In this document: positions 45,234 through 53,911 of the stretch, piece by piece | Position numbering within the stretch: the first letter of the stretch is position 1 | Layout: each line of letters starts with the position of its first letter | DNA from: an uncultured Paenibacillaceae bacterium | Lineage (GTDB): Bacteria; Bacillota; Bacilli; Paenibacillales; DA-C8 | Assembly (NCBI GenBank): GCA_937957685.1 | Contig: CALGAO010000089.1 | Location: forward strand, 1 to 64,000 | Direction: 5' to 3' | Length of the DNA: 64,000 nt | The notes under the pieces: generated by a model | Told to the model about the DNA's origin: nothing | The model's input: only the letters and a program-made list of their open reading frames with translations | Database searches by the model: none | Made by a program: the position numbers and the translations under genes

Positions 45234-45977
45234 ATGGAAAGATTGCAGAAAGTGCTGGCTCACGCCGGCGTCGCATCGCGTCGCAAATGCGAGGAACTGA
45301 TCCTGGCCGGCAAGATCGAGGTCAACGACCAGGTCGTCACGACCCTGGGCGTGAAGGTGGATCCGGCCAAGGACGTGATCAAGGTGAACGGCAAGCCGAT
45401 CCAGGCGGAGAAGAAAATATACGTCATGCTGCACAAGCCCAAAGGGGTGATCACCAGCTTGTCCGACCCGCAGGGCAGACGCGTCGTCACCGATTACCTG
45501 AAGGGCATCGAGGAACGCGTCTATCCCGTCGGCAGGCTGGATTACGACACGGAGGGCCTGCTTCTGCTCACCAACGACGGAGAGCTGGCCAACCTGCTTA
45601 TGCATCCGAAGCATCACGTGCCGAGAACCTACCTCGCCTACGTGAAGGGCGTGCCGCATGGCGATGTGCTGGACAAGCTGCGCCAGGGCGTGATGCTGGA
45701 AGACGGCATGACGGCGCCTGCGGAAGTCGAGTATCATGATGTTTCGCCGGACGAGAAGCAATCCGTGATCAGCATCACGATCTACGAGGGGCGCAATCGC
45801 CAGGTGCGGCGCATGTTCGAGAAGGTCGGCTATCCGGTGTACCGGCTGAAGCGCATCCAGTTCGGCACGCTGTTCCTGCACGGACTGCCGCGCGGCAAGT
45901 ATCGCCTGCTTCGGCCGGAGGAAGTCAAGGAACTCAGTGACGCCGCTCACAAGACATACAACGTTCACAATTCATAG
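45234..45977 (+). CDS. rluB: Ribosomal large-subunit pseudouridine synthase B
   Basis: The 247-residue RsuA/RluB-family enzyme has an N-terminal S4 domain (LQKVLAHAGVASRRKCEELI) and catalytic Asp103 in GRLDYDTEGLL. It modifies 23S rRNA, at a position homologous to U2605 in E. coli. The spmB-rluB-resA order is conserved. GAGGTG precedes the ATG. Confidence 0.9.
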   Translation: MERLQKVLAHAGVASRRKCEELILAGKIEVNDQVVTTLGVKVDPAKDVIKVNGKPIQAEKKIYVMLHKPKGVITSLSDPQGRRVVTDYLKGIEERVYPVGRLDYDTEGLLLLTNDGELANLLMHPKHHVPRTYLAYVKGVPHGDVLDKLRQGVMLEDGMTAPAEVEYHDVSPDEKQSVISITIYEGRNRQVRRMFEKVGYPVYRLKRIQFGTLFLHGLPRGKYRLLRPEEVKELSDAAHKTYNVHNS

Positions 45978-46026
45978 CTATGGTTCCTTCCATTTTTCGA
46001 TATAATGAGGATTGAGGTGAGGGGCC

Positions 46027-46557
46027 ATGGCACGCAACAAATGGGTGCAATTGACGATTCTTGCCGTCATCATCGCCGCCGGCGCGTTCACGATCGGCGC
46101 CAACCTGAGCAAGACGCCGGCTCCCAAGGTCGGAGAGACGGCGCCGAACTTCTCCTTGTACGGCCTGGACGGAGCCGCGTACGAGCTGAATGACTTCATC
46201 GGCCATCCTGTCGTGCTGAATTTTTGGGGAAGTTTCTGTGAACCTTGTGTGAGGGAAATGCCGCTGCTTCAGAAGAAGTATGAGAAGTACCGTGACCAGG
46301 GTCTCGTGGTGCTGGGCGTCAATCTTGATGAGAGCACCGTAACCATCAACAATTTCATAAGAGGCATGAACATCACATTCCCGATCCTGTTAGACAAAAA
46401 TGTGGTACGGAAGCAATATGGGGTTTACAATTATCCGACAACGTTCTTCATCGATGAAAAAGGCGTCATACGCCAGGAGATCGTCGGCGAGATGAATGAG
46501 GGTTCGCTTCCGTCGCACGATATCGAAAAAGCCATCAAGCGCCTGCTGTCCGGCTGA
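46027..46557 (+). CDS. resA: Thiol-disulfide oxidoreductase ResA
   Basis: This 176-residue extracytoplasmic thioredoxin-like protein has an N-terminal membrane anchor (about 7-25) and the active site Cys71-Glu-Pro-Cys74. It reduces apocytochrome c haem-binding cysteines for ligation by ResBC. A TATAAT lies at 46001 with a poor -35. The stop shares a base with an ATG (TGATG), though resB probably starts 51 bases on. Confidence 0.93.
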   Translation: MARNKWVQLTILAVIIAAGAFTIGANLSKTPAPKVGETAPNFSLYGLDGAAYELNDFIGHPVVLNFWGSFCEPCVREMPLLQKKYEKYRDQGLVVLGVNLDESTVTINNFIRGMNITFPILLDKNVVRKQYGVYNYPTTFFIDEKGVIRQEIVGEMNEGSLPSHDIEKAIKRLLSG

Positions 46558-46607
46558 TGAAGCCGAGCGCAGGTCTTGTTGTGTTCAAGCAGGGAGGAGC
46601 CTTAGCG

Positions 46608-48218
46608 TTGCTGACCAATACCAAATGTGAATGCGGACATCAGAATCCGGTTGGAACCGTGCTGTGCGAGGCGTGCGGTCTGCCGGTGCAGCAGGAGGTG
46701 GCCGAATCGGACGGCCTCCTGGAGATGCGATACGAGGGAGCAGCGAGACGATCGCAGAAGTCCAATCCGAAGCTGCTGGACCGCATATGGAATTTCTTCT
46801 CCTCGGTGAAAGTAGCCGTCTATCTGATCATCATCACCCTGCTGCTGTCGATCCTCGGCACGCTGCTGCCGCAGGTCAACGTGGTGCCAAGCTACGATCC
46901 GGCGAGCTATTATGCGGAGGAATACGGCAAGCTGGGCGAGCTGTATTACTCGCTGGGCCTGGCGGATACGTTCGGCAGCTGGTGGTACAAGGGCCTGGTG
47001 CTGATGATTGCCGCTTCTCTCATTATATGCAGCCTGGACAGGATCATTCCTCTGTACAAGGCGCTGAAGAAACAGCAACCGGTGAAGCATGAGACCTTCC
47101 TGAAACGGCAGAAGGTGCTGTACATCGGTGAGGTGGCGGACGCGGAGAGCTGGCTGAAGGAGGCGGAGGAGGCGATCCGGGAGCGCAGGTACCAGGTGAC
47201 GCGCGAAGGCACCTCGCTGCTCGGAGAGAAGAACCGCTTCAGCAGATGGGGACCCTACATCAATCATGTCGGTCTGATCATCCTGCTCGCCGCGCTGCTC
47301 ACCAGAGGCTTGCCGGGCTGGTATATGGAGCAGGGATTCTCGGTCAACGAAGGACAGACGGTGAGCATTCCCGGCACCAACTACTATCTGAAGAACCTCA
47401 AATTCACCGAGGTCAAGGAGGTCGGACCGCACGTCAGCGGCCAGGAGCTGCAGTTTGCCTTCGAAACGGATGCGATCCTGTACCGGTGCGTGGCGGACTG
47501 CAACAATCCGTTCGCCGAGCCGCAGCTGGAGGAAGTGCTGCAGCACAAGATCCGGCCGAATGAACCGCTGAAGTACGACGGATATTCGATCTATCAGATC
47601 GATTATGCCTTCTCGCCGCAGGCGACGATCATGACCCTGAACGTCCTGAGGGACGGGCAGCCGATCGGCGAACTCGTGCTCAACCTGACGGATCCGGCAC
47701 CGGCGTATCAGCTGGGCGATGTGTCGGTCGAGCTGACCGGGTATTACCCCGAACTGACGAGCGTTGACGGAGTTCCGGCGACGAAGTCGAGGCTGCCGAA
47801 CAATCCGGCCTTTATTTTGGACATGACGCTTGCAGACGGAACGACCGAGCAATATTTCGTCGTGCCGTTTCAGCAATACCAGACGCGCATCAGCGGGGCG
47901 GAGGACAGCGAGCCGCTCACCTTCGAGATCGGCGGCATGGAGGCCTCCTTCTACAGCTCGTACCTGATGGTCAAGGTCGAGCGGGCATTGCCGTATGTGC
48001 TTGCTGGAGCACTGATCTTCCTGTTCGGCGTTGTCATCGGCCTGTACTGGCAGCATCGTCGCATCTGGGTGCGCATCGACGGATCGAGATTGATCGTCGC
48101 CGCCCATACGAACAAGAACTGGTACGGATTGCGTGACGAGCTGGCGAAGATACTTGACAAGACCGGCATCGAGATCGATGCCAAATCGTTGGATAATAGC
48201 GGGGTGGGCAAATCGTGA
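46608..48218 (+). CDS. resB: Cytochrome c biogenesis protein ResB
   Basis: This 536-residue membrane protein pairs with ResC in System II cytochrome c haem delivery. An N-terminal zinc-ribbon-like motif (CECGHQNPVGTVLCEACG, about 7-24) precedes the classic ResB region with membrane segments near 71-90, 135-155 and 215-232, and a final helix near 460-480 after a large extracytoplasmic domain. The TTG at 46608 is preceded by GGGAGGAG; the ATG at 46557 would add 17 residues without a site. B. subtilis ResB has no such zinc ribbon that I know of. It overlaps resC by four bases. Confidence 0.9.
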   Translation: MLTNTKCECGHQNPVGTVLCEACGLPVQQEVAESDGLLEMRYEGAARRSQKSNPKLLDRIWNFFSSVKVAVYLIIITLLLSILGTLLPQVNVVPSYDPASYYAEEYGKLGELYYSLGLADTFGSWWYKGLVLMIAASLIICSLDRIIPLYKALKKQQPVKHETFLKRQKVLYIGEVADAESWLKEAEEAIRERRYQVTREGTSLLGEKNRFSRWGPYINHVGLIILLAALLTRGLPGWYMEQGFSVNEGQTVSIPGTNYYLKNLKFTEVKEVGPHVSGQELQFAFETDAILYRCVADCNNPFAEPQLEEVLQHKIRPNEPLKYDGYSIYQIDYAFSPQATIMTLNVLRDGQPIGELVLNLTDPAPAYQLGDVSVELTGYYPELTSVDGVPATKSRLPNNPAFILDMTLADGTTEQYFVVPFQQYQTRISGAEDSEPLTFEIGGMEASFYSSYLMVKVERALPYVLAGALIFLFGVVIGLYWQHRRIWVRIDGSRLIVAAHTNKNWYGLRDELAKILDKTGIEIDAKSLDNSGVGKS

Positions 48219-49492
48219 ATGTAGAGCAATCAGCAGCACTGCTGGATCTGAGCAGCACTTTTCTGATGGTGGCATTTATCCTGTACAACCTGTCCTTCAT
48301 CGTGTTTGGCATCTCGGTGCTGGGCAAGCGCTGGAGCAATCGGGATGCGGACTCGCACATGCGCCGCTGGGGCGGCATCGGCCTGTGGATCGCCATCCTC
48401 GGTCTGATCTCGCATGCATCCTTTACCGGGCTCAGATGGGCGGCATCCGGTCATATCCCGGTATCGAATCTGTATGAATTCCTGACCTTCTTCGGCATGA
48501 TGGTGACGCTCGCGTTTATCGTCATCTATGCGATCTACCGCAAGCCGCTCATCGGCCTGTTCGCCATGCCGCTGTCGGTGGTGATCGTCGCCTACGGCGC
48601 CGTTTTCCCGAGCGCCGTTACGCCGCTGATCCCGCAGCTTCAGAGCATCTGGCTGTACATCCACGTCACGCTGGCCGCCCTGGGTGAAGCCTTCCTGGCG
48701 GTCGGTTTCGCCGCCGGATTCATGTATCTACTCCGCACGGTCAATTTCAAAGACAGAAGCGCGTCGGGCAAGCGCCAGATTCGCGGCGTGGAATATACGC
48801 TCATCGCGCTGATCACGCTGATCGCCTTCATCGTGCTTGTCTTCTCCTTTAACGGCGCAGGCTACCGCGCGGAATTTGTGCAAACGTTGATTGAGGAGGA
48901 CGAACTCGGACAGAAGGTGGAGGTTGAGCAAACGGTCACCTACATCATCCCGCCGATCGTCAAGCCTCATAACAGCGTGCAGGTGGAGATGCAACCATTC
49001 CTCGGCATGAAGGAACCGCTGTTTGAAGCGCCTGCATGGATGAAGGGCGTGAACGCAGGCCGCAAGCTGAATACGATCATCTGGTCGCTGGCTGTCGGCC
49101 TCATCCTCTACGGACTGATTCGTCTGATCATTCGCAGGCCGCTTGGCGCGGTGGTCAGCCCGATCATGAACGGGATCGATGAGCAGGATCTGGATGAGAT
49201 CAGCTATCGCGCCATCGCCATCGGCTATCCGATCTTCACGCTCGGAGCCCTGATCTTCGCCAGCATATGGGCACACCAGGCCTGGGGGCGCTTCTGGGCC
49301 TGGGACCCCAAGGAAACGTGGGCGCTGATCACCTGGCTGTTCTACACAGCCTATCTCCATCTGCGCCTGTCCCGCGGTTGGCAAGGGACGAAGTCAGCCT
49401 GGATGTCCGTTATCGGCTTCCTGATCATCATGTTCACACTGATCGGTGTCAACCTGGTCATCGCTGGTCTGCACTCCTATGCAGGCGTTTAA
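48215..49492 (+). CDS. resC: Cytochrome c biogenesis protein ResC (CcsA/CcsB)
   Basis: This 425-residue polytopic haem-handling protein has the tryptophan-rich WWD motif (WGRFWAWDPKETWALITW near 355-375) and conserved His residues in flanking helices, as required for haem export and ligation. An extracytoplasmic loop of about 60 residues (near 220-285) separates helices. GTG at 48215 overlaps the end of resB. Confidence 0.92.
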   Translation: MNVEQSAALLDLSSTFLMVAFILYNLSFIVFGISVLGKRWSNRDADSHMRRWGGIGLWIAILGLISHASFTGLRWAASGHIPVSNLYEFLTFFGMMVTLAFIVIYAIYRKPLIGLFAMPLSVVIVAYGAVFPSAVTPLIPQLQSIWLYIHVTLAALGEAFLAVGFAAGFMYLLRTVNFKDRSASGKRQIRGVEYTLIALITLIAFIVLVFSFNGAGYRAEFVQTLIEEDELGQKVEVEQTVTYIIPPIVKPHNSVQVEMQPFLGMKEPLFEAPAWMKGVNAGRKLNTIIWSLAVGLILYGLIRLIIRRPLGAVVSPIMNGIDEQDLDEISYRAIAIGYPIFTLGALIFASIWAHQAWGRFWAWDPKETWALITWLFYTAYLHLRLSRGWQGTKSAWMSVIGFLIIMFTLIGVNLVIAGLHSYAGV

Positions 49493-49513
49493 TATTCGGA
49501 GGTGAACGGTCGT

Positions 49514-50227
49514 ATGGAGGACAAAGAGCTTCATATCCTGGTTGTGGATGATGAGGAACGCATTCGCAGGTTGCTGCGCATGTACCTTGAGAAGGAAGGA
49601 TTTGTCATCACCGAGGCGGCGGACGGGGAAACAGCCCTGAGGCTCGCGCTTGACAACGATTATGATCTGATCCTGCTGGATCTGATGTTGCCCAGGATGG
49701 ATGGCATCGAAGTGTGCAACAAGCTTCGTCAGACGAAGATGACGCCGGTGATCATGCTGACGGCGCGCGGCGAGGAGTCCAATCGCGTGCACGGATTCGA
49801 GGCAGGTGCCGACGACTATGTCGTGAAGCCGTTCAGTCCGCGTGAGGTGATCTACCGCGTCAAGGCGATCCTGAGGCGAACATCGTCCAGCAGGGCGGTG
49901 TCAAGCGGAAACTCCAGCAACAACATCGTGTTCCCGCATCTGGTGATCGAGCACGATGCGCATCGCGTCATCGCGGGCGGTGTCGAGGTGAGCCTGACGC
50001 CCAAGGAATACGAGCTGCTTCATTACCTTGCTTCATCGCCGGATAAGGTGTTCTCCAGGGAGCAGTTGCTCCGGGATGTCTGGAACTATGAATTCTTTGG
50101 TGACCTCCGGACGGTCGACACGCATGTGAAGAGGCTGCGCGAGAAACTGACGAAGACGTCGCCGGAGGCAGCGGCCATGATCACCACGGTATGGGGAGTC
50201 GGCTACAAGCTTGAGGTGCCGAGATAA
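49514..50227 (+). CDS. resD: Response regulator ResD
   Basis: This 237-residue OmpR/PhoB-type regulator has a receiver domain with Asp12/Asp13 and phospho-acceptor Asp56 (LLDLMLPRMDG), Thr and Lys switch residues (MLTARG, VVKPFSP), and a C-terminal winged helix (TPKEYELLHYL, TVDTHVKRLREKL). It is the ResE partner that activates aerobic/anaerobic respiration genes. The ATG at 49514 is eight bases from GGAGGTGA. It is coupled to resE by TAATG. Confidence 0.93.
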   Translation: MEDKELHILVVDDEERIRRLLRMYLEKEGFVITEAADGETALRLALDNDYDLILLDLMLPRMDGIEVCNKLRQTKMTPVIMLTARGEESNRVHGFEAGADDYVVKPFSPREVIYRVKAILRRTSSSRAVSSGNSSNNIVFPHLVIEHDAHRVIAGGVEVSLTPKEYELLHYLASSPDKVFSREQLLRDVWNYEFFGDLRTVDTHVKRLREKLTKTSPEAAAMITTVWGVGYKLEVPR

Positions 50228-51663
50228 TGATCCAATTCCTCAGAAGCATCGTTGGCAAGCTGTGGCTGACGATCATCGGGCTGGTCATCATCGTCCTCGC
50301 GATACTCGGGATGTTCCTGCTGGAATACATCGAGATGACCTTCACGGACTCTGCGCCGATCAAGAATCTGTTCATCATCACGGGCGTCATCGGGTTCTCC
50401 ATGACGACCCTCTTCGCCCTGTTCCTCTCGAGCCGCATCACCAGACCGCTGATTCAGCTGAAGGAAGCGGCGGAGCACGTTGCGCGGGGCAACTACAACA
50501 TGCGGATCGTTCACGCATCGAGCGACGAGCTGGGTGAGTTGGCCAACACCTTCAACAACATGGCCGAACAGCTGCAGCGGCTGTTCGATGCGCTGAAGCA
50601 TGAGAAGGAGCACCTGTCCAGCATCCTGAGCAGCATGAGCGATGCGGTGGTCACCTTCGATGCGAATGGCAACGTCATCCTGACCAATCCGAAGGGCTCC
50701 GAGTTGATGGAGGCGTGGAAAAATGTCGGCCTCGATGGCGACACAACCCCTTCTGCCGCATCGGACCTGCAGTCGGGCGGAACGGTGCCGAAACCGCTGC
50801 TCGCCCTGTTTGAATCCATCGTGAGCGGTTCGGATGAGCGCGTGACGAAGCTGAATGTGTTGAACACGGTCTGGTCCGTAGTCGTCACGCCGCTCTACAG
50901 CGGCGATCATCTGCGCGGTGCGGTCGCCGTGCTGAGGGATGTGACGGAGGAGCACAGGCTGGATAAACTGCGCAACGACTTCCTGGCCAATGTCTCGCAT
51001 GAGCTGCGCACGCCGATCTCGATGGTGCAGGGTTACAGTGAGGCGCTGCTGGATGATATAGCGGCGTCGCCGGAGGAGCAGAGGCAACTGGTGCAGATCA
51101 TCCATGAGGAATCGCTGCGCATGGGTCGCTTGGTGAAGGATCTGATGGATCTGGCGAAGATGCAATCCGGGCATCTGGAGATGCATTATGCCCGGCTGGT
51201 CATACAGGAGCTTCTTCATCGCTTCGAACGCAAATACTCGCCGATCGCGCGGGACAGAGGGATCGAGCTGGAATTTGCGATGCCCGATCAGCCGCTGGTG
51301 ATGAACCGGGCTGACGAGGGACGTCTCGAGCAGGTGCTCACCAACCTGCTGGACAATGCGATTCGCCACACGCCGTCCGGCAAGCGCATCCGCGTCATCG
51401 CCGAGCTGACGAGTCTGGATGGCGCGTCATGGATCAGGCTCGAGGTGGCCGATGAGGGGGAAGGGATCCCGGAGCACGATCTGCCTTATATTTTCGAGCG
51501 ATTCTACAAGGCGGACAAGGCCCGTACCCGGGGACAGACCGGGGGAACGGGACTCGGGCTGGCGATCGTCAAGCACTTCGTGGATGCGCATGGCGGTCAG
51601 ATCAACGTGAGGAGCAAGCTCGGTGAAGGCACGACCTTCACGATCTGTCTGCCGACTCAATGA
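50227..51663 (+). CDS. resE: Sensor histidine kinase ResE (no extracytoplasmic domain)
   Basis: The 478-residue kinase has two membrane helices (about 12-33 and 47-69) joined by only about 13 residues, then a HAMP domain (70-122), a PAS-like domain (130-240), HisKA with His258 (NVSHELRTP) and HATPase_c (NLLDNAIRHT, DEGEGIP, GTGLGLAI). B. subtilis ResE is 589 residues with a substantial extracytoplasmic domain between the helices; that domain is missing here. Signal input is therefore probably through the membrane or the PAS domain. It ends the resABCDE cluster. Confidence 0.92.
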   Translation: MIQFLRSIVGKLWLTIIGLVIIVLAILGMFLLEYIEMTFTDSAPIKNLFIITGVIGFSMTTLFALFLSSRITRPLIQLKEAAEHVARGNYNMRIVHASSDELGELANTFNNMAEQLQRLFDALKHEKEHLSSILSSMSDAVVTFDANGNVILTNPKGSELMEAWKNVGLDGDTTPSAASDLQSGGTVPKPLLALFESIVSGSDERVTKLNVLNTVWSVVVTPLYSGDHLRGAVAVLRDVTEEHRLDKLRNDFLANVSHELRTPISMVQGYSEALLDDIAASPEEQRQLVQIIHEESLRMGRLVKDLMDLAKMQSGHLEMHYARLVIQELLHRFERKYSPIARDRGIELEFAMPDQPLVMNRADEGRLEQVLTNLLDNAIRHTPSGKRIRVIAELTSLDGASWIRLEVADEGEGIPEHDLPYIFERFYKADKARTRGQTGGTGLGLAIVKHFVDAHGGQINVRSKLGEGTTFTICLPTQ

Positions 51664-51741
51664 GCGACTGCCATGCGGAGGATGAACCGCTGTTCTTATG
51701 AACGATTCGGATAACGGACATAACATTTGGGAACGACGCAC

Positions 51742-51779
51742 AAAGGCGGAGCCCGGGAGGAATCCCGGGCTCCGCCTTT
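51742..51779. terminator. Bidirectional terminator between resE and P-type ATPase
   Basis: A perfect 17-bp stem (AAAGGCGGAGCCCGGGA with its complement) closes a GGAA tetraloop, with A3/T3 at the ends. It serves two convergent genes. Confidence 0.85.
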
Positions 51780-51799
51780 CTAAGTGGACGAGTTCGTCA

Positions 51800-53725
51800 T
51801 CAGCGCAGCAATCGAAGGCCGTTCAGGATGACCAGGATCGTGCTGCCCTCGTGGCCGATGACGCCAAACGGCAGGGCAAGCGACTGCATGAAGTTCGAAA
51901 GGATGAGCAGGATGATCACGGCGATCGAGAAGACGATATTTTGCTTGACGATGCGGTTCATACGCTTCGACAAAGTGATCGCGTAAGCCAGCTTCTCCAG
52001 ATCGTTCTTCACGAGGATCACATCCGCCGTCTGCATCGCCACGTCGGTGCCTTCTCCCATCGCCACGCCAACATCGGCGGTGGCGAGGGCAGGCGCATCA
52101 TTGATGCCGTCACCGACCATGGCCACCGAACGATAACGCTCCTTCAGCTTCTTTATCTCGGCAACCTTGTCTTCAGGCAGGCATTCCGCCGCATAGCCGT
52201 CGATTCCGCTCTCCAACGCGATGGCCGCCGCAGTCGAACGGCTGTCGCCGGTGATCATCATCGTATGAATGCCGGCATTGCGCAGCTTGCGGATCGCGCT
52301 CACCGACTCCTCGCGGATGACGTCCTTGAGTGCGATGACGCCAGCGATGCCCTGATCGTCCCGCACATACACGATGGTCTTGCCTTGCTCCTCCAGCCTG
52401 GCTCCGATACGATCGCGGAAGCTCTCCGCATCAGCCCGTCCGACAAAATCAGCCTTGCCGACCTTCCAGGTTACGCCGCTGACTTCCGCCTGGATGCCTA
52501 AGCCGGCGATGTCTTCCATATTCACGGCTCTTGGCAACTCGGCGCCCCTTGTTTCCGCCGCCCGGACGATCGCTGCCGCCAGCGGGTGATTGGAATAGCG
52601 CTCGATGGCTGCGACATTCCGCAGCAGATCGCCTTCGTCCAGGTCTTCGCGTGCATATACATCCGTCACTTGCGGCGTACCCTTGGTCAGCGTGCCGGTC
52701 TTGTCGAAGGCGATGGCCTCCAACTTGGCCAGTTTTTCAAGATGAACGCCGCCCTTGAACAGGATGCCGTGCCGCGCGCCGTTCGATATGGCGGACAGCG
52801 TGGCCGGCATGATCGAGGCAACCAGGGCGCAAGGGGAGGCGACGACCAGCAGCACCATGGCCCGGTACAAGGTTTCTTGCCAGCTCCAGCCAAGCGCGTA
52901 GTGGGGAAGCACCATCATGATGCCGACCAGGATCAGCACCGCCTTGACATAGGTGCCCTCGAACCGTTCGATAAACTGCTGCGCCGGAGATTTCTCTTCC
53001 TGCGCCGATTCCACCATGCGGATGATCTTCTGGAACAGCGTCTCGCTGCTTGGCTTCGTCATGACGATCTCGATGCTGCCCCGCATGTTGAAGGTTCCGG
53101 CGAACACCTCATCGCCGGCCTGTCTGATCACCGGTATCGATTCACCCGTAAGCGCCGATTCGTCGATATTCGTCGTACCTTCCTGAATCCTGCCGTCCAC
53201 GGGTATCCGTTCACCCGGTTTGACCAGCACGATGTCGCCAACGCTCAGCTGCTTCACCGGGACAACCTCTTCGCTGCCGTTCCGGATTCGCACTGCCGTC
53301 TCCGGCTGAAGGCTGAGAAGCGCGGAGATTTCCTTGCGGCTCCTGTCCATCGTGTAGCTTTCAAGGGCGCCGCTCAGCGCGAAGATGAAGATGAGGATGG
53401 CGCCTTCGGACCAGTATCCGATGGCCGCCGACCCGATCGCGGCCAGCACCATCAGCAATTCCACGTTGAGCGAGCGCTGGGCCAGCGTGGCCTGGATGCC
53501 TTCCTTGGCCTTGGCGTAACCTCCGATCAGATATGCGAAGATATATGTGATGACAGCTGCCGTGTCCAGCTGCTCATGGCTTAAGTACCATCCGATTGCG
53601 ATGAGTACGCCGCTGACCAGCGCAGCGACCAGTTCGAGATGAGGCTTGACGCTGTTGAACCAGGACGGTTCTTTCCATCTCAACGGACTGCGGTATAGCT
53701 TCGACGTATTGGTGTTGGCATTCAT
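51800..53725 (-). CDS. zosA: P1B-type heavy-metal ATPase (ZosA-like)
   Basis: This 641-residue P-type ATPase has no N-terminal metal-binding domain. The membrane SPC motif is at 297-299 (ASPCALV), TGES near 193, the phosphorylated Asp341 in DKTGTLTKG, the HP motif in SNHPLAAAI, and GDGINDAPAL in the hinge. Length and SPC motif fit the Zn/Cd/Co group; ZosA of B. subtilis (637 residues) takes up zinc under PerR control. Overlapping PerR-like and Fur boxes lie upstream. AAGGAGGCG precedes the ATG. The transported metal (Zn, Fe or Mn) and direction are not decidable from sequence. Confidence 0.85.
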   Translation of the reverse strand: MNANTNTSKLYRSPLRWKEPSWFNSVKPHLELVAALVSGVLIAIGWYLSHEQLDTAAVITYIFAYLIGGYAKAKEGIQATLAQRSLNVELLMVLAAIGSAAIGYWSEGAILIFIFALSGALESYTMDRSRKEISALLSLQPETAVRIRNGSEEVVPVKQLSVGDIVLVKPGERIPVDGRIQEGTTNIDESALTGESIPVIRQAGDEVFAGTFNMRGSIEIVMTKPSSETLFQKIIRMVESAQEEKSPAQQFIERFEGTYVKAVLILVGIMMVLPHYALGWSWQETLYRAMVLLVVASPCALVASIMPATLSAISNGARHGILFKGGVHLEKLAKLEAIAFDKTGTLTKGTPQVTDVYAREDLDEGDLLRNVAAIERYSNHPLAAAIVRAAETRGAELPRAVNMEDIAGLGIQAEVSGVTWKVGKADFVGRADAESFRDRIGARLEEQGKTIVYVRDDQGIAGVIALKDVIREESVSAIRKLRNAGIHTMMITGDSRSTAAAIALESGIDGYAAECLPEDKVAEIKKLKERYRSVAMVGDGINDAPALATADVGVAMGEGTDVAMQTADVILVKNDLEKLAYAITLSKRMNRIVKQNIVFSIAVIILLILSNFMQSLALPFGVIGHEGSTILVILNGLRLLR

Positions 53726-53746
53726 CGTACTCGCCTCCTTGCTTAC

Positions 53747-53775
53747 AGTGTAGCACAGAAGGCCCTATTTTACAA
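53747..53775 (-). promoter_or_regulatory. Sigma-A promoter for P-type ATPase
   Basis: On the minus strand: TTGTAA, 17 bases, TACACT, ending about 20 bases before the ATG. PerR/Fur-like boxes lie 15-50 bases upstream of its -35. Confidence 0.65.
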
Positions 53776-53789
53776 TAATAATTCTAAAA

Positions 53790-53804
53790 TAATAATAATT
53801 ATAG
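53790..53804. promoter_or_regulatory. PerR-like box
   Basis: TAATAATAATTATAG matches 13 of 15 positions of the PerR consensus TTATAATxATTATAA. It abuts a Fur-type box, sharing one base. Confidence 0.6.
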
Positions 53805-53822
53805 ATAACGATTCTCATTATC
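53804..53822. promoter_or_regulatory. Fur-type box
   Basis: GATAACGATTCTCATTATC is close to the classical 19-bp Fur box GATAATGATAATCATTATC. A weaker copy of the half-site (ACCATTCTCACTATC) follows at 53835. On the minus strand the box lies between TTGATA and TATAAT spaced 15 bases apart, a possible second promoter. Confidence 0.78.
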
Positions 53823-53863
53823 AATGCAACGAAAACCATTCTCACTATCCATCGGCATAAAGA

Positions 53864-53890
53864 AGAAGGGACGGAGATTCCGTCCCTTCT
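53864..53890 (-). terminator. Terminator after serA
   Basis: AGAAGGGACGGA, three-base loop, TCCGTCCCTTCT, then TCTTT on the minus strand. Confidence 0.75.
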
Positions 53891-53911
53891 GAAAGTGCGT
53901 CCGTTATGCGG

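Noticed and set aside
46557..46607. ATG start of resB overlapping the resA stop
   Set aside because: No Shine-Dalgarno sequence lies at proper distance; TTG at 46608 has GGGAGGAG eight bases upstream and starts right at the zinc ribbon.
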